Shown here: one piece after another, positions 53,148-64,000 of the stretch
Position numbering within the stretch: the first letter of the stretch is position 1
How the letters are laid out: every line of letters starts with the position of its first letter
Assembly: GCF_965638725.1 (NCBI RefSeq)
Contig: NC_134955.1
Coordinates: 10,320,316-10,384,315 of the forward strand
Origin: Aptenodytes patagonicus
Lineage: Eukaryota; Chordata; Aves; Sphenisciformes; Spheniscidae
DNA: 64,000 nt
Direction: 5' to 3'
Notes under the pieces: generated by a model
What the model was told of the DNA's origin: nothing
What the model saw: only the letters and a program-made list of their open reading frames with translations
Databases searched by the model: none
Translations under genes and position numbers: made by a program

Positions 53148-53694
53148 GCATAATTCAATCCGAAGACAGCTCAACCTATCCAACCCTGACTTCAACATCC
53201 AGCAGGTTCAGAAACAGGAGCAACTGACAGGGATTGGCCGCATTAAGCCAGAGCTATATAAACAAAGATCAGTGGACACAGACGATGGCCGGAGGAGTAA
53301 TAGCAAGGCATGTGGAAAACTGAACTTTATTCTGAAATATGATTGTGATTTAGAGCAGCTGATAGTGAAGATACACAAGGCCATCAACCTGCCAGCAAAG
53401 GACTTCTCTGGAACTTCAGATCCGTATGTGAAGATATATCTGCTTCCTGATAGGAAAACAAAACACCAGACTAAAGTGCACAGAAAGACCCTAAATCCAG
53501 TATTTGATGAAGTTTTTTTATTTACTGTCCCATACAATGATCTGAACGCAAGGAAACTCCATTTCTCTGTGTATGACTTTGACAGATTCTCCAGGCATGA
53601 CTTGATTGGCCAAGTGATAGTGGATAATTTTTTAGATTTGGCAGATTTTCCCAGGGAATGTAATATTTGGAAGGATATTGAATATGTCACCAAT
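53148..53694 (+). CDS. SYT9: SYT9 exon 3: complete C2A domain
   Basis: This exon gives the last base of Arg167 and encodes residues 168-349. After a basic linker ([15 protein letters not shown], then [14 protein letters not shown]) comes the C2A domain, about residues 222-346. By position against synaptotagmin-1, the Ca2+ ligands are all present: Asp252 and Asp258 in the [14 protein letters not shown] loop, and Asp310, Asp312, Ser315 and Asp318 in the [10 protein letters not shown] loop. C2A should therefore bind Ca2+ and acidic phospholipid. Lysines and arginines in [14 protein letters not shown] form the basic face. The sequence is almost identical to mammalian SYT9 as I know it, consistent with strong constraint. 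The exon is preceded by a pyrimidine-rich CACTTAAG acceptor and followed by an ideal GTAAGT donor at 53,695, leaving phase 0 after Asn349. C2B must lie in later exons beyond the window. Confidence 0.98.
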
Positions 53695-56600
53695 GTAAGT
53701 ATTATAATTTTTCTTTTTGAGATTTTCTTGTTTCTGATTTTATTTCCTTAATCTGATTATAACTTAAATTGTCTGATAAATGTATGAAGGAAAATACTCT
53801 ATTCTTTCTCTTTCTCCAGCTTTGACCTTAATCCAAGGAAATTGACAGTGCATTTTCAGTCCTCATTTCTCGTTCTTTGGATATATTAAAGAATGTCTTA
53901 TGTAGGAGATAGTAGGTTTAGTCATCGCCCTGCTGACAGAGTAGAACAGCTGGAGAATGTTTTTCTCTTAATCTTACTTAATCTAAAACGTACTTAAGGA
54001 AATACTACTTTTCTTATTTTGCCTGTCTTTCTGTGTTTTGTATTATTTGCCACATAAATTACAGCATACGAATCAGCCAGAACTGCAGATTCAAGATTTC
54101 TTATGTAGTGATCTTCAGTCCTTCTAGAGACTATATTCTCATAAAGTGAGATAACACCACATATAATCCAGGCAAACAGAGTGCAGACAATGCTGTCCAA
54201 AACACAAGTGTCATCGGTCAGCCTACAAAAATTAAAGCTATAAAAACTATAAAGCCTATACAAACTTAAAAACATAACAACCACCTCAGCATGTGTTCCA
54301 TGAAAGCAATGAAACACACTGGATTGGTTTAACCCTTTGTTTGGCATTACTTTGTTACATAGGGAAATAAGAAACTTATAAGTCTATATTTCTGTTGTCC
54401 CAAAGTCTCTGGTATCAAATTCTATGCAGGAATCCCATTAGCGATTAGGTACAAAACCACAAAAATTACTTTTGGAAAAGAAAGAGCTTTCTTCTCTTCT
54501 CAAAGCCTGAGCCAACCTCCTTGTAATGCTGTTAGAAATTAATCACTTGCATCCTATGGAGAACAGACCTTCAATGAGAATGATACATTACAGAAATCCA
54601 CAAAGGTGAAGCTACTAGTGCCGAGAGTCAGTAAATATTTCATTTGCTATGTCAAGCCATACTCAAATGGAGTGCACACTTTAGAGTCAAATAAACCAAA
54701 CATCATTAACAGTAAGATCAAACTGTAAGTTTGTTAGACTTCAATTCAGGAAACCATTTAAGCATATGCTTAGCCAAGTGTAAGAAGCCATTGAAAAGTA
54801 AAGGATGTTCTGAGACAAATACTGTCCTGAATTCAGACCCTCACCTTATACCTCTGTGGTCTGGTAGCATGCCCATATTACAGACCAAATGGATTAAATC
54901 CATTTTTTTGTTTGGAATTTCTTTTTGAAAAATAGTATTGTCCTTGTTTTAAGCTGATTTCTCAGTGTTCTTAGTCAGTGTTACGTATCCGTCTGTGGAA
55001 CGTGCCGTGCACCCACTGCACAATCCTTTTCCACACTAGGATGGAACTGCAGCAGCAGCACTAGCAGTTCCCTTACTTAAGGTACAGGCAGGGGCATGGA
55101 CACCCAGTGTCAGAGAAGGATGAACCTGGCTTTTCTATGAAAAGTTACTGCTCTTCAACTGCAAGGGAAAAGTAAGAATCTGACAGAGCAGATGACAGTT
55201 ATTCCAAGTGAAAGCCTGCCTTCGTACAGCATTGTGTCCCAAGCTCAACTTTTCAGTTTTACCATCAACTGAAAGTTGAATGCACATGCACGCTGGAGTT
55301 ACTTTGATATGTACTAGTCCTTTTTCCAAGCTTTAACTTAGACAAAGATTGACTCTGGTATTTTCCTTTTAATCACTTCCCCTTCCAAATTTCAAAAGCG
55401 ATGCGGCATATAGTTTGTATTCAGATTTTCTGTAATCTCTGAAATTAAATTCAGGACTGAAACATGAGTCATTTAATTCCTACTAATATTAATTCCTGTG
55501 TGAAGAGTAACCCTGTTTATCCAAACAGAACACATGACCTGCCGTCTAGACTTATCACTGGGTTTTCAGCTAACAGACCTTTTCAAAGCAAATGACTCAT
55601 AGCACATAGGAGACACAATCCAATTTTGGCTAATGTGAGTTCTGAGATAAGAGTATCAGATAAATGAAAGTATGGAGTACTCAGCTTACTAATTAACATT
55701 TCCAAAATTTCAAAGGTTAGAACTTACTCCATAAAGTTATGAGAAACCCTCCAAGCATCATTTAAGAAACCAAGTTTCAGTACATTTTCTTGTCTGTGTA
55801 GCTTAGATACCTCGCAGGCTGACAGCAGAAACTGAATCCTATGGGCTACTTGGTGAAGCTGCTGAAGTGAATACTCCTGTGGCTGCACTCCACACCAGGC
55901 CAGCAGGCAGCATTAGTGAACCTCTGAAATAAATTTTATCAAAATTTTGAGCACCGTTGGGCAGTTTGTGCTTGCAAACAGAAACCGTATCAACTGTAGG
56001 AGGTTTTCAATCATTTTATCTTCGAATGTCTTGTTTCAAATAATAATAATTACAAAACAGACAAATGCTGGGCAAACTTACTGAAGGAAATTCACTCAAT
56101 GTAGATCAACAAAGAGTGCAGCGCAGGAGGGATAAACCAAGGAAACGTACTAGAAAAAGGGACGGTCCACACAACTACACATGACAAGTTTGTCATACTT
56201 CTGAAGAGTACATTCATTTTAATTCCTTGTGCATCTTATTACACTGCATAACCAGCAATCCCAAAGGCCTTTATTTTACATTCTCCATTTTATTATGTTC
56301 TAATCCAATTTGACACAGTAATATAAAAGAATGTATGAAATCCTTCTCTGCCCAGAAAAATGGCCTACTTCAAGTGAGCACTGCAGATTATGCCTGAAAT
56401 GTCAGTTTTACTGCAAACAATGCCATTAAATTGACCTATTATGCCATGTGCTTTCTTCTGTTTTCAAATAACACTGAAAGATTTTTTTTATCCAAAACCA
56501 ACAGTTTTGATTCTTTGGACTATAACATCTGCTACCATTCCAGAGTTTGAAATTATTTCATAACGCAGACACGTGTCAGCATAAAAATTTTCTACATGCT

Positions 56601-59600
56601 CAAAAGCAATCTGCCTCCAAACACAAATCTCCAATATCAAAATGATTGTTCTTCTAATCCCAGGTCCTCTGAGCATAAAATCTCTCTCCTGTAACACTGA
56701 CACTTTTTCCAACCAGAAAAAAGCAGCAGTGGGCTGTTTAATGGAAGAAATAATTAAGTGGATCAACTTTAGATGAACATGAAATGAACTAGATAAGCTT
56801 TTTGTATATCTACTGGACAGATTACACTGGTTTCTGGCTCATCAAGAAAAAAAGATACTCTTTATTTTTAGGCTGGGGTTCATGTTTTGTTTAGTAGCCT
56901 CTAAAACATATTCAGGGTTTGGGGTGGGGTTTTTTGTTTGTTTTTGTAATGTTCACAGACTGATGGCATGTTTTGAAGAGAAAAGAGTTGTTAATATTTC
57001 CTTGGTTGCCATCTTCAAACTAAAATGTGATAAGGCAAAAATACACGGCTTTGTCACAAAATAAAATAAACAGCTGTGAAGGACAGGAAGCTGTCAGTTC
57101 ATTTCAGATAAAGGAGAACCTTCTCTTTCAGAAGATGCTAAGTATCCACTTGGATAACTTGCTGTGCACCCAGAAAGCAAAATCTTTTCTCAAGAATGTC
57201 TTGCTAAACATCACCAGGCGCTATAGGGCACAGAGAAGGATTTCTGTGAACTGGAAATCTAGCTGTGGTTCATCCTGGCTGTTTGGATTCTCAAAATGCT
57301 TGGCCTTTGTCCCTTGCTAAGCAGGTGATCTTTCTAGACAAGAGGAGTATTTAAAAGTGGCCTCCACTTAGAGCAGGGGGATAATCGGAGTACGAAAGAA
57401 CAATGCAAATTTCCATTCTTAACTGGGCCAGCATTTTCCAAAATGACTACTCATTTTAGGAGGCAAATTTGTGACTTTGGTCTTATAGTATATATAGCTT
57501 TTGACACTGATGCTATCTTTTCAGTTGTCAAATATAGTTATACTTGAGATCTAGGCATGGTACAATGAAAACTGTTCCTTTTCTGAATGTCTAAGCTTAT
57601 ATAAACACTTTTAAAAAAAAAAAATCTTATTCATAACACTCCATTGGCACCTTTCTCTCATCTCACCCCAAGGTTGAACATCCCAGACTAACCTGTTTTT
57701 GTGCATCTTTCTATAACATTCTCTTCTCAAAGAATATTTATAACAAGATTTGCAGTGACTATGCACCTAATACGCTATAAATTGTAGCTACCATATTGAC
57801 TGCTACCATTTATCCTTCTCCTGTGGTTCCTTTGAGGCTCATTGCTGTATCCACCTCCTGTGAAGGAGTGAAATGAATTGAAACTCTGATAAGAGTGAAA
57901 GCAGTCAGATTCAAAACATGGTTTATTCTTTATCTGCAGACAATCAGGGTACTACAAAGGATTCAAAAGCTTACTCTGTTTTTAATATTTTGAAGTAATT
58001 TCGCTTTTGTTTCTAGCTGAGCGTCGATGAGTGTAGCATCCAGCCACCAAAGTTAAAAAACAATATATCAGGGTAAAAAAGGAGAGTGAAAATAGAGAAG
58101 AAAAATATTTCTGAAAGAACAAGAGAAAAAATTACAGAAAGAAAACCCTGGGTAATACATATAGAATTTGAGAAGTAACATGTCACAGACTTTAGAGAAT
58201 GTGTATGGCTCGCTGAAAACCCGAAAGAGAGTTATGGAGAGTTCAAAGCTGTAAAGAAACACAAGCTGTATATCAAGTTGTTTACTCTGACATCCAGAAA
58301 GAGCCAGCATTTGCTAGAAGTTGCAAAGCCAAGAAATTGATTATATCTGTCTTTAAGAATCTTCAAGCTCTTTTAGGGTATATGTAGTGGTCAAGAATAC
58401 AACAGTGTGTCAGATAATGCTGAATTGCTTTTGCACAGAAGCAGTAAACAAAACCGTATTTTAAAAAAATAATGAATTTAAGTTGCATGTTGGTATACAT
58501 GCTAGTGTTTTGACAAAGAGAGTTAAAAAGTAGGATGGTTATAAGTATTTGAAATTCTGCATTCTAGAAATGCTAATTGTTCACTGATGTTGTTCTCAAA
58601 TTTGCCCAAGAAAGAAAGATTTGAAAATTTGTATTTTTAGGCATTTACGTTGTATAACTGAGGTGCAACTGGAATCATAACATCACCAGAAGGAAGTTTT
58701 AAGTACCCTGTTTCAGAGATGTTAATGACAACCACGTATGTGTGGAAGAGAGACAAAAAGAGACTAAATTATTTCAGTGAGTTGTTTATGGAAAGCAGAA
58801 TAAAAGTCTAAAATTTTGAAACCTGACCAAACCTACCAGATTTTCTGCAGTTCAAAACTATTCAGTCCTCAAACTGAAAAAAACTTCCTCAAAGGTTGCA
58901 TTGCTCAGGACCACTCCTGCTAAGAGGCTGTGAGCCATTTAATGTGTGCCAAATGCACATGCATAGGCGCAGGTCATAATCCTTGGGGCTTACACCCTCA
59001 AAACTTGAGGAAAATAAACTTCCTTCTTTGAAAGAAGTAGCTAAATACTGTCCCTAATTCATGGAGAGTGGAACAGACTCAGACAAAAAGGATGTGACTT
59101 GCTTAAGACATGACGCTACTTAATAGCAGAAATGAGACCGGGTCCAGAATCTGCAGATTCCTGGCACCAGCCTTAATCCACTCTATGTAGCAATGCTTAT
59201 CTTCTTCGACAGTGTACAAATAGTGTAGCTGGCAGTAAGTCAACTAAGTCCACCTACTCCACTTTAAAAATGTTTAGCTTGTCAAGATGTTTTAGCCAGT
59301 ATTTCTAAAATTCCTCTTTTGGCAAGTTGCTGGGTTTAGAAAAGCGATGGCATTGAGCAAGAGCTCAGAAAAGCATTTAAAATGTTTATAATGGTTAACA
59401 AAAATTCTTGAGTCAACAGTTTGAGAAGGAACAGAAACAAACCAAATCTCTGGCTCTACATATGAATTCAAATCCAAACCATCAATGTTAAGTGCTGTAT
59501 CTATTTTTTAGGGCTGTAGCAGTAAACAGAAAACACTAGCTGATTTTTTTTGTAATACAGAAAACATATCCGGTATTAACCTGACGTTCCATTTGTTTGA

Positions 59601-62600
59601 AACGGGTAGGCTTTGGCATCATGGAGGCAATCAGTTGGTGATGTGGACATGTACCTATTTAACTGATTTGCAAATGCAAGTGTCTCTAGAAGAGATAGAT
59701 TTGCAAACCCATGTATCTTGCCCACGTTAAAGCATGCCATAAGTTTAAGGAGCAACAACAACTATTTCATGACTAGACAAATTAAGGCAGTAAACACAAG
59801 AGGTAAGATTCACCTCACTTAAATTTTAGATTTATTAGAAAAACCAAAAAACACAACCAAACCCAGAGGTACTCAAAAAAAATACAGAAAGCATAATTAC
59901 CTTCAGGAGGCAGATCAGTGGGTATTCATCTTCTAAGTCACAAAGGTCACTCTTTGTTTCATGATTTTTTCTGACTGTTCTTACTTAATCAAATGTACAG
60001 AAAAAATAAAAGTCCATGTGTAATGAATCATTTCATAGCCAAAAGATGCTGAAAAGGCATAGATCTTTAATCCTTCAGATTTCTAAGGTTCACCATAGTA
60101 AGGATGAAAAAGAAATTAAGTAACCTTCAGCATCAGCACAACAGGTATAGTAATCATCATACATTGGAGAACGGCTGCAGCCAGTGCTTTTCCTACAGTT
60201 TTTACATTTTTTAATAACTACATATTTAAATGGGTTCACTGTAAAAACTGGGCTTTTCCTTTTGTCTTTTTATGTTTCTTTTTTAATCTAATGATTTTGC
60301 TAATTACTTTGTAGGAGAAGATTTGTCAGAAAATATGTTTAAATTATTAGGAGACAGCACTCAGCATGGCTAAACAAAGGACAGATACAGTTACATACAA
60401 TTATAAAATTCTGTTTGGAGCAACTGGGTAACTGTGAGAATAATATTCAATAAAACCTGGGAGGGGCCTGAAGTAAAAAAAAGTCAAATGCCTTGAAGAG
60501 CACTGAAGTTTGAGATGCAGCTAGGCTGGTCCCAAATCAGTGGTACAAGCACTCCAAGCTCGGCTCTAAAAATAACAGTGACTATTCAGTGCAAGTGATT
60601 ACCTAACAGCCTTGTAGCTCCGTGCAGGCAGGGTCAGAAACAGGATGAATCTTGTCACATCACTGAAGCCTCAGCTAACATTTATTGGGGTTTTGGGACT
60701 AGTTTAAGAAAATGATAATTCAGAGAATTGTGTATATGTGTATACAGATACAAGTTTACAGAACCCAGGAGTACGGCTATCAGAGTTTCCAAATGAGCTT
60801 TTTCAGTCTGGATATTTCTCTACAAAAAACATACATACAAACAGACAAACAAATGAAACAAAGCTAAAACTAAAGCAGACACAAAAAGAAAAACATGTAG
60901 CAGAAACGGGACCATTTCAGTTAAAGAATTTAAAAGAAAAAAAAAATTTTTGAAGTCAGTATTTTGAGAAGACTGACATTTCCAAATAAAATGTTTTAAT
61001 TTCTCATTTGGAATGCCCTTCTATTGCAATATTTTCAAATATTTTGAAAGTTGAAATAGTAACAAACTACTCTGGTTTTTATCAAAGCAAAATGTTTCAA
61101 GTCAAGTGAGGGATATTCTGCTTCAAAATGGAAATAACTCAAAATTCCTTACGAAATTAAAATCCTGGTTTCCACATGGGTTCTCCCCCCACCCATCAAT
61201 GCTGCATATTCTTGAGCACCCAATTCTGTCTTTGTATTATGCATGTTTCCCCAGAGTACCAGCCCCAGACAGCAATAGTGCATGAAGAACACTTTCCTCC
61301 ACACATTAGCCACATGCTAAAAAAGGTTAGACGCAGTCCTACATTCCTGTTTTTCTAGATTACTGGAAGTCTGTAACTGTCCCTCTGCTACCCATCCCCC
61401 TTCCCCTGTCTTCTCACCTTCCTCTGCCAATTCTATTTTTCCAGTAGTCTCTCTAAAGAAGACTCTCAGAGATAGCCTTCAGTGAAACAGCTCACAACAA
61501 CATACACACTGCACATAAAGCAAAGCCAAAATGTGATCCCGGTCAGCCAAGCCTGTACTTCAATTATACCATCCAAAATTGTTAGTGAGAGCCGCAAACA
61601 CACAAAAAATTGCTCTAGTATTTTCGATTCATAGGCAGCAGTTCTTCAAGATGAGCAAAGAGCACTCGCACAGCATTAAGGCTAAAATAGCTGTATTAAG
61701 GTGATCTTGGCTGTAACCATTCTGCACATAATTCGAGATTAGACTGTGCCATAGCCTTTTTTTCTACAGGGTTATATAACTTTCAATTTAAACATGTATT
61801 TAGCCAGGCAGGGAAAAAAATCGCTTCAAACACACATTTAATTATTGAACAGTTTTGGGAATGCTTACTTTGTCTTTTTTTCTAGCAGAGGTCACAGAAA
61901 GCATTTCAATAGCTTAGGGATTCATCAAAATTTCTGAAAAACCCTACTTTTTAAATTTAGTTTCAATATTTGGAGCCAAACTTGAAAGTATTCTTCCCTC
62001 TGAACATACTGTGCTTATGTGAAAAGCCTCAAGCCATTTTTAGTCTTTAATCCCCACAAGATATCACAACCATCAGGCATCCTTCGCCACCAAACAGGGT
62101 ATTTGATGAGAGTTTTACAGTTTTCTTCTGTGTACAGTCTGTTTGCCCAGTTCTCATGTTATTTTCCCATGGTCTTATATTTAAGCAGTAAATGGACTTT
62201 TTTGTTATTGTGTATTATTTACTTAGGGATTAACTGTAACCGTGCTCCAAACTCTTACCAAGACATACTGGATATTTGTGCAGGGGATAGCCTAGCTACT
62301 TGGGAAGCACCTCCTGCACACCGTACCTGACAGGCTGGCATCCTAACACAACCTAAAACGTCTGCTTGCTGGGGTACAGTCTTGACTTCATCATCTCTAG
62401 TACACCTGTGTCCCAGGTAAATAGGTAGAAAAGAAAGTGCCACTATACACAGGCTCTGCTTCTCACCAAAAGATTTCTCTGTCCCCTTTCAAACTCTCAT
62501 CAGAGGACGTAACATGTCTCACACTTCAACCATTCAGGGTTCCAGGATCTTTCCAGAGTACTGTTACTGAGGACAAAACACCATTGTCTGTACAGAAAGA

Positions 62601-64000
62601 AGGAATTACCGGACCATAACTGTAGTGCTTCGGAGGCATGTTTCTTGTGCTTACAGGCTAAATTATAGAGCTTGCCAAAATTAAGATAGGGCTATACCAT
62701 TTGCTAAATAATCACACGAGGGCTCTCTTCAGACCTCCCCACTGCCTATGTGGGTGGAAAACATTAGAAGTTGCAGATGAAGTTTGAGCTGACTGGTGGA
62801 GGACATATTGCGGGAACAATATGTCCTATATATGTATCTATAGCATTTCTAGCTTTTCTCCTGAAAGTCTAGGAGACTTTTAGCAGCTGATCATGTAGTT
62901 TGAAAGACATAAAAGATGAAACAACTGAACTGACATAAATGAGAGTAGAAACTTTAAAAGACACACAATACATTTTGCTAAGCTTTGGTTATATGGTCAG
63001 CAAGTATAATAACAGATATTATACAGGCCCTAACTGTCCCTGGGAGGCCTCAGAGACGTACATGACAGCTTTTCTCTCTTCAATCCCCGGCCCTTCGGAG
63101 CATGAGGGCCACTCCCGAGGCTCCGTAGAGAACCTTGCTCAGATTATTGCAGAAAGATACATAGCTACGTTCTTCCATTCTTTCACTTTGTAAAAAACAG
63201 ATTACTTGGCAGCCAAACTATCTGAGGGAAGAGGGACAGAAAGGCATCATTCTTTCATGGCAATTGAGCTATTTTTCTGAGAGCGGAGCTAAAGAAACAA
63301 TGGCAAAACTGAGGGACTTATAACCTGACTAAAAGCTTTTTTATCAAGATTTATTAGTTCCAAGTTTATTACCTTTTTACAGTGGAGATCTTAATTTTAA
63401 CTCACTATTTTATTTAATTTCTCCTCATGCATATACATTTCTCTAAACGTTCAGAAAGATATATGTGTAACAGGAACAAAGGATAAAGTATAGTGTTTCC
63501 TGAAAAAATCCAACAGGCCACTGCAACATCACTTTGTGCTTGCCTGGGTAGGATTAAATGACAAACACATGCAAACCACCAGTCCTCACAAACACTGAAA
63601 GGCAATTTGCAATGCCCACTCAAATTCTAGAATTACGGATATAATAACTTCTGTAGTTAGTCCCACTGAAGTCACTGGAAGTGTTCACATGGGTAAATGA
63701 AGCATACAGTCGTTTGCAGTGTCTGAGCCTTCCTATGGCTCCCTAGCAGACAATTAGAATGAGAATTTCACACCATGTACTTTGGTGAAGTGACAGGCTC
63801 AAATGACGAGACTGCATTAACAACGTACGTGGTATCATGACATTTGAGATTTGTATAGCTGCATGTTTCTGGCACTTTGTTGCTTGATTAAACACCTTGC
63901 TCTATTTACTCAAGAAAACAGTAGTCACAAACTACAGCTTACCTTACTGAGTGCTTAATCATTCACTACTCCTTTCATCAGACAAACTCAAAATTAAAGC
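53695..64000 (+). other. SYT9: SYT9 intron 3, first 10.3 kb (runs off the window)
   Basis: Begins with the GTAAGT donor. I looked for the expected C2B coding sequence (the conserved GEL..SLCYLPTAGR start and later parts) in the rest of the window and did not find it, so intron 3 probably extends past 64,000. The sequence is AT-rich and unique, with small A-rich tracts and no clear transposon. Exon-like motifs occur at 58,017-58,072 (see findings). If the intron is retained, the frame reads 18 codons, mostly hydrophobic, to a stop at 53,749-53,751. Confidence 0.85.

Noticed and set aside
53208..53693. 161-codon open frame on the - strand over exon 3
   Set aside because: It is the antisense shadow of the conserved SYT9 C2A coding sequence.
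57640..57735. Sequence resembling an internal CR1 segment (AAGGTTGAACATCCCAG)
   Set aside because: The similarity is short and not supported by the neighbouring sequence, so it was not called as a mobile element.
1..64000. CRISPR arrays, operons, tRNA or rRNA genes, endogenous retroviral genes
   Set aside because: No regularly spaced repeats, no tRNA-like or rRNA sequence, and no reverse transcriptase, gag or envelope-type reading frame was seen in the window.

Overview
This window is vertebrate nuclear DNA, most likely from a bird. It is AT-rich and intron-rich, with few transposons, one CpG island, and two 5'-truncated CR1 LINE fragments of avian type. No prokaryotic, organellar or viral coding layout is visible. 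The one gene I can identify is the 5' half of synaptotagmin-9 (SYT9), on the + strand.

Layout. 1-15,940: apparently intergenic, with simple repeats, an 18-bp palindrome and a few exon-like segments on the - strand that I cannot confirm. 15,940-17,300: a CpG island holding the probable SYT9 promoter, a GGCCC pentanucleotide repeat, upstream ATGs and coding exon 1 (16,580-16,727). 16,728-49,822: intron 1 (33.1 kb), containing both CR1 fragments, candidate conserved non-coding blocks and an unexplained 220-codon open frame. 49,823-50,174: exon 2. 50,175-53,147: intron 2, with a 24-G tract. 53,148-53,694: exon 3. 53,695-64,000: the start of intron 3. I found no C2B exon, so the gene runs past the window's right edge.

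The three exons join in phase (1, 2, then 0) into residues 1-349. They encode a lumenal N-terminus with three cysteines, a transmembrane segment with a following cysteine, an acidic linker, and a complete C2A domain with all its Ca2+ ligands. The missing part is C2B and the C-terminus. SYT9 is a vesicle-anchored Ca2+ sensor for regulated exocytosis in neurons and endocrine cells.

I did not find a new biological system. The more interesting leads concern the SYT9 5' end: an upstream ORF, an overlapping 112-codon alternative ORF spanning exons 1-2, and a stop-free in-frame extension through the GGCCC repeat. There are also possible C2A-only transcript ends in intron 3. Most other open frames are about as long as chance predicts for 64 kb of AT-rich DNA, and those in the CpG island are long because GC-rich DNA lacks stop codons.
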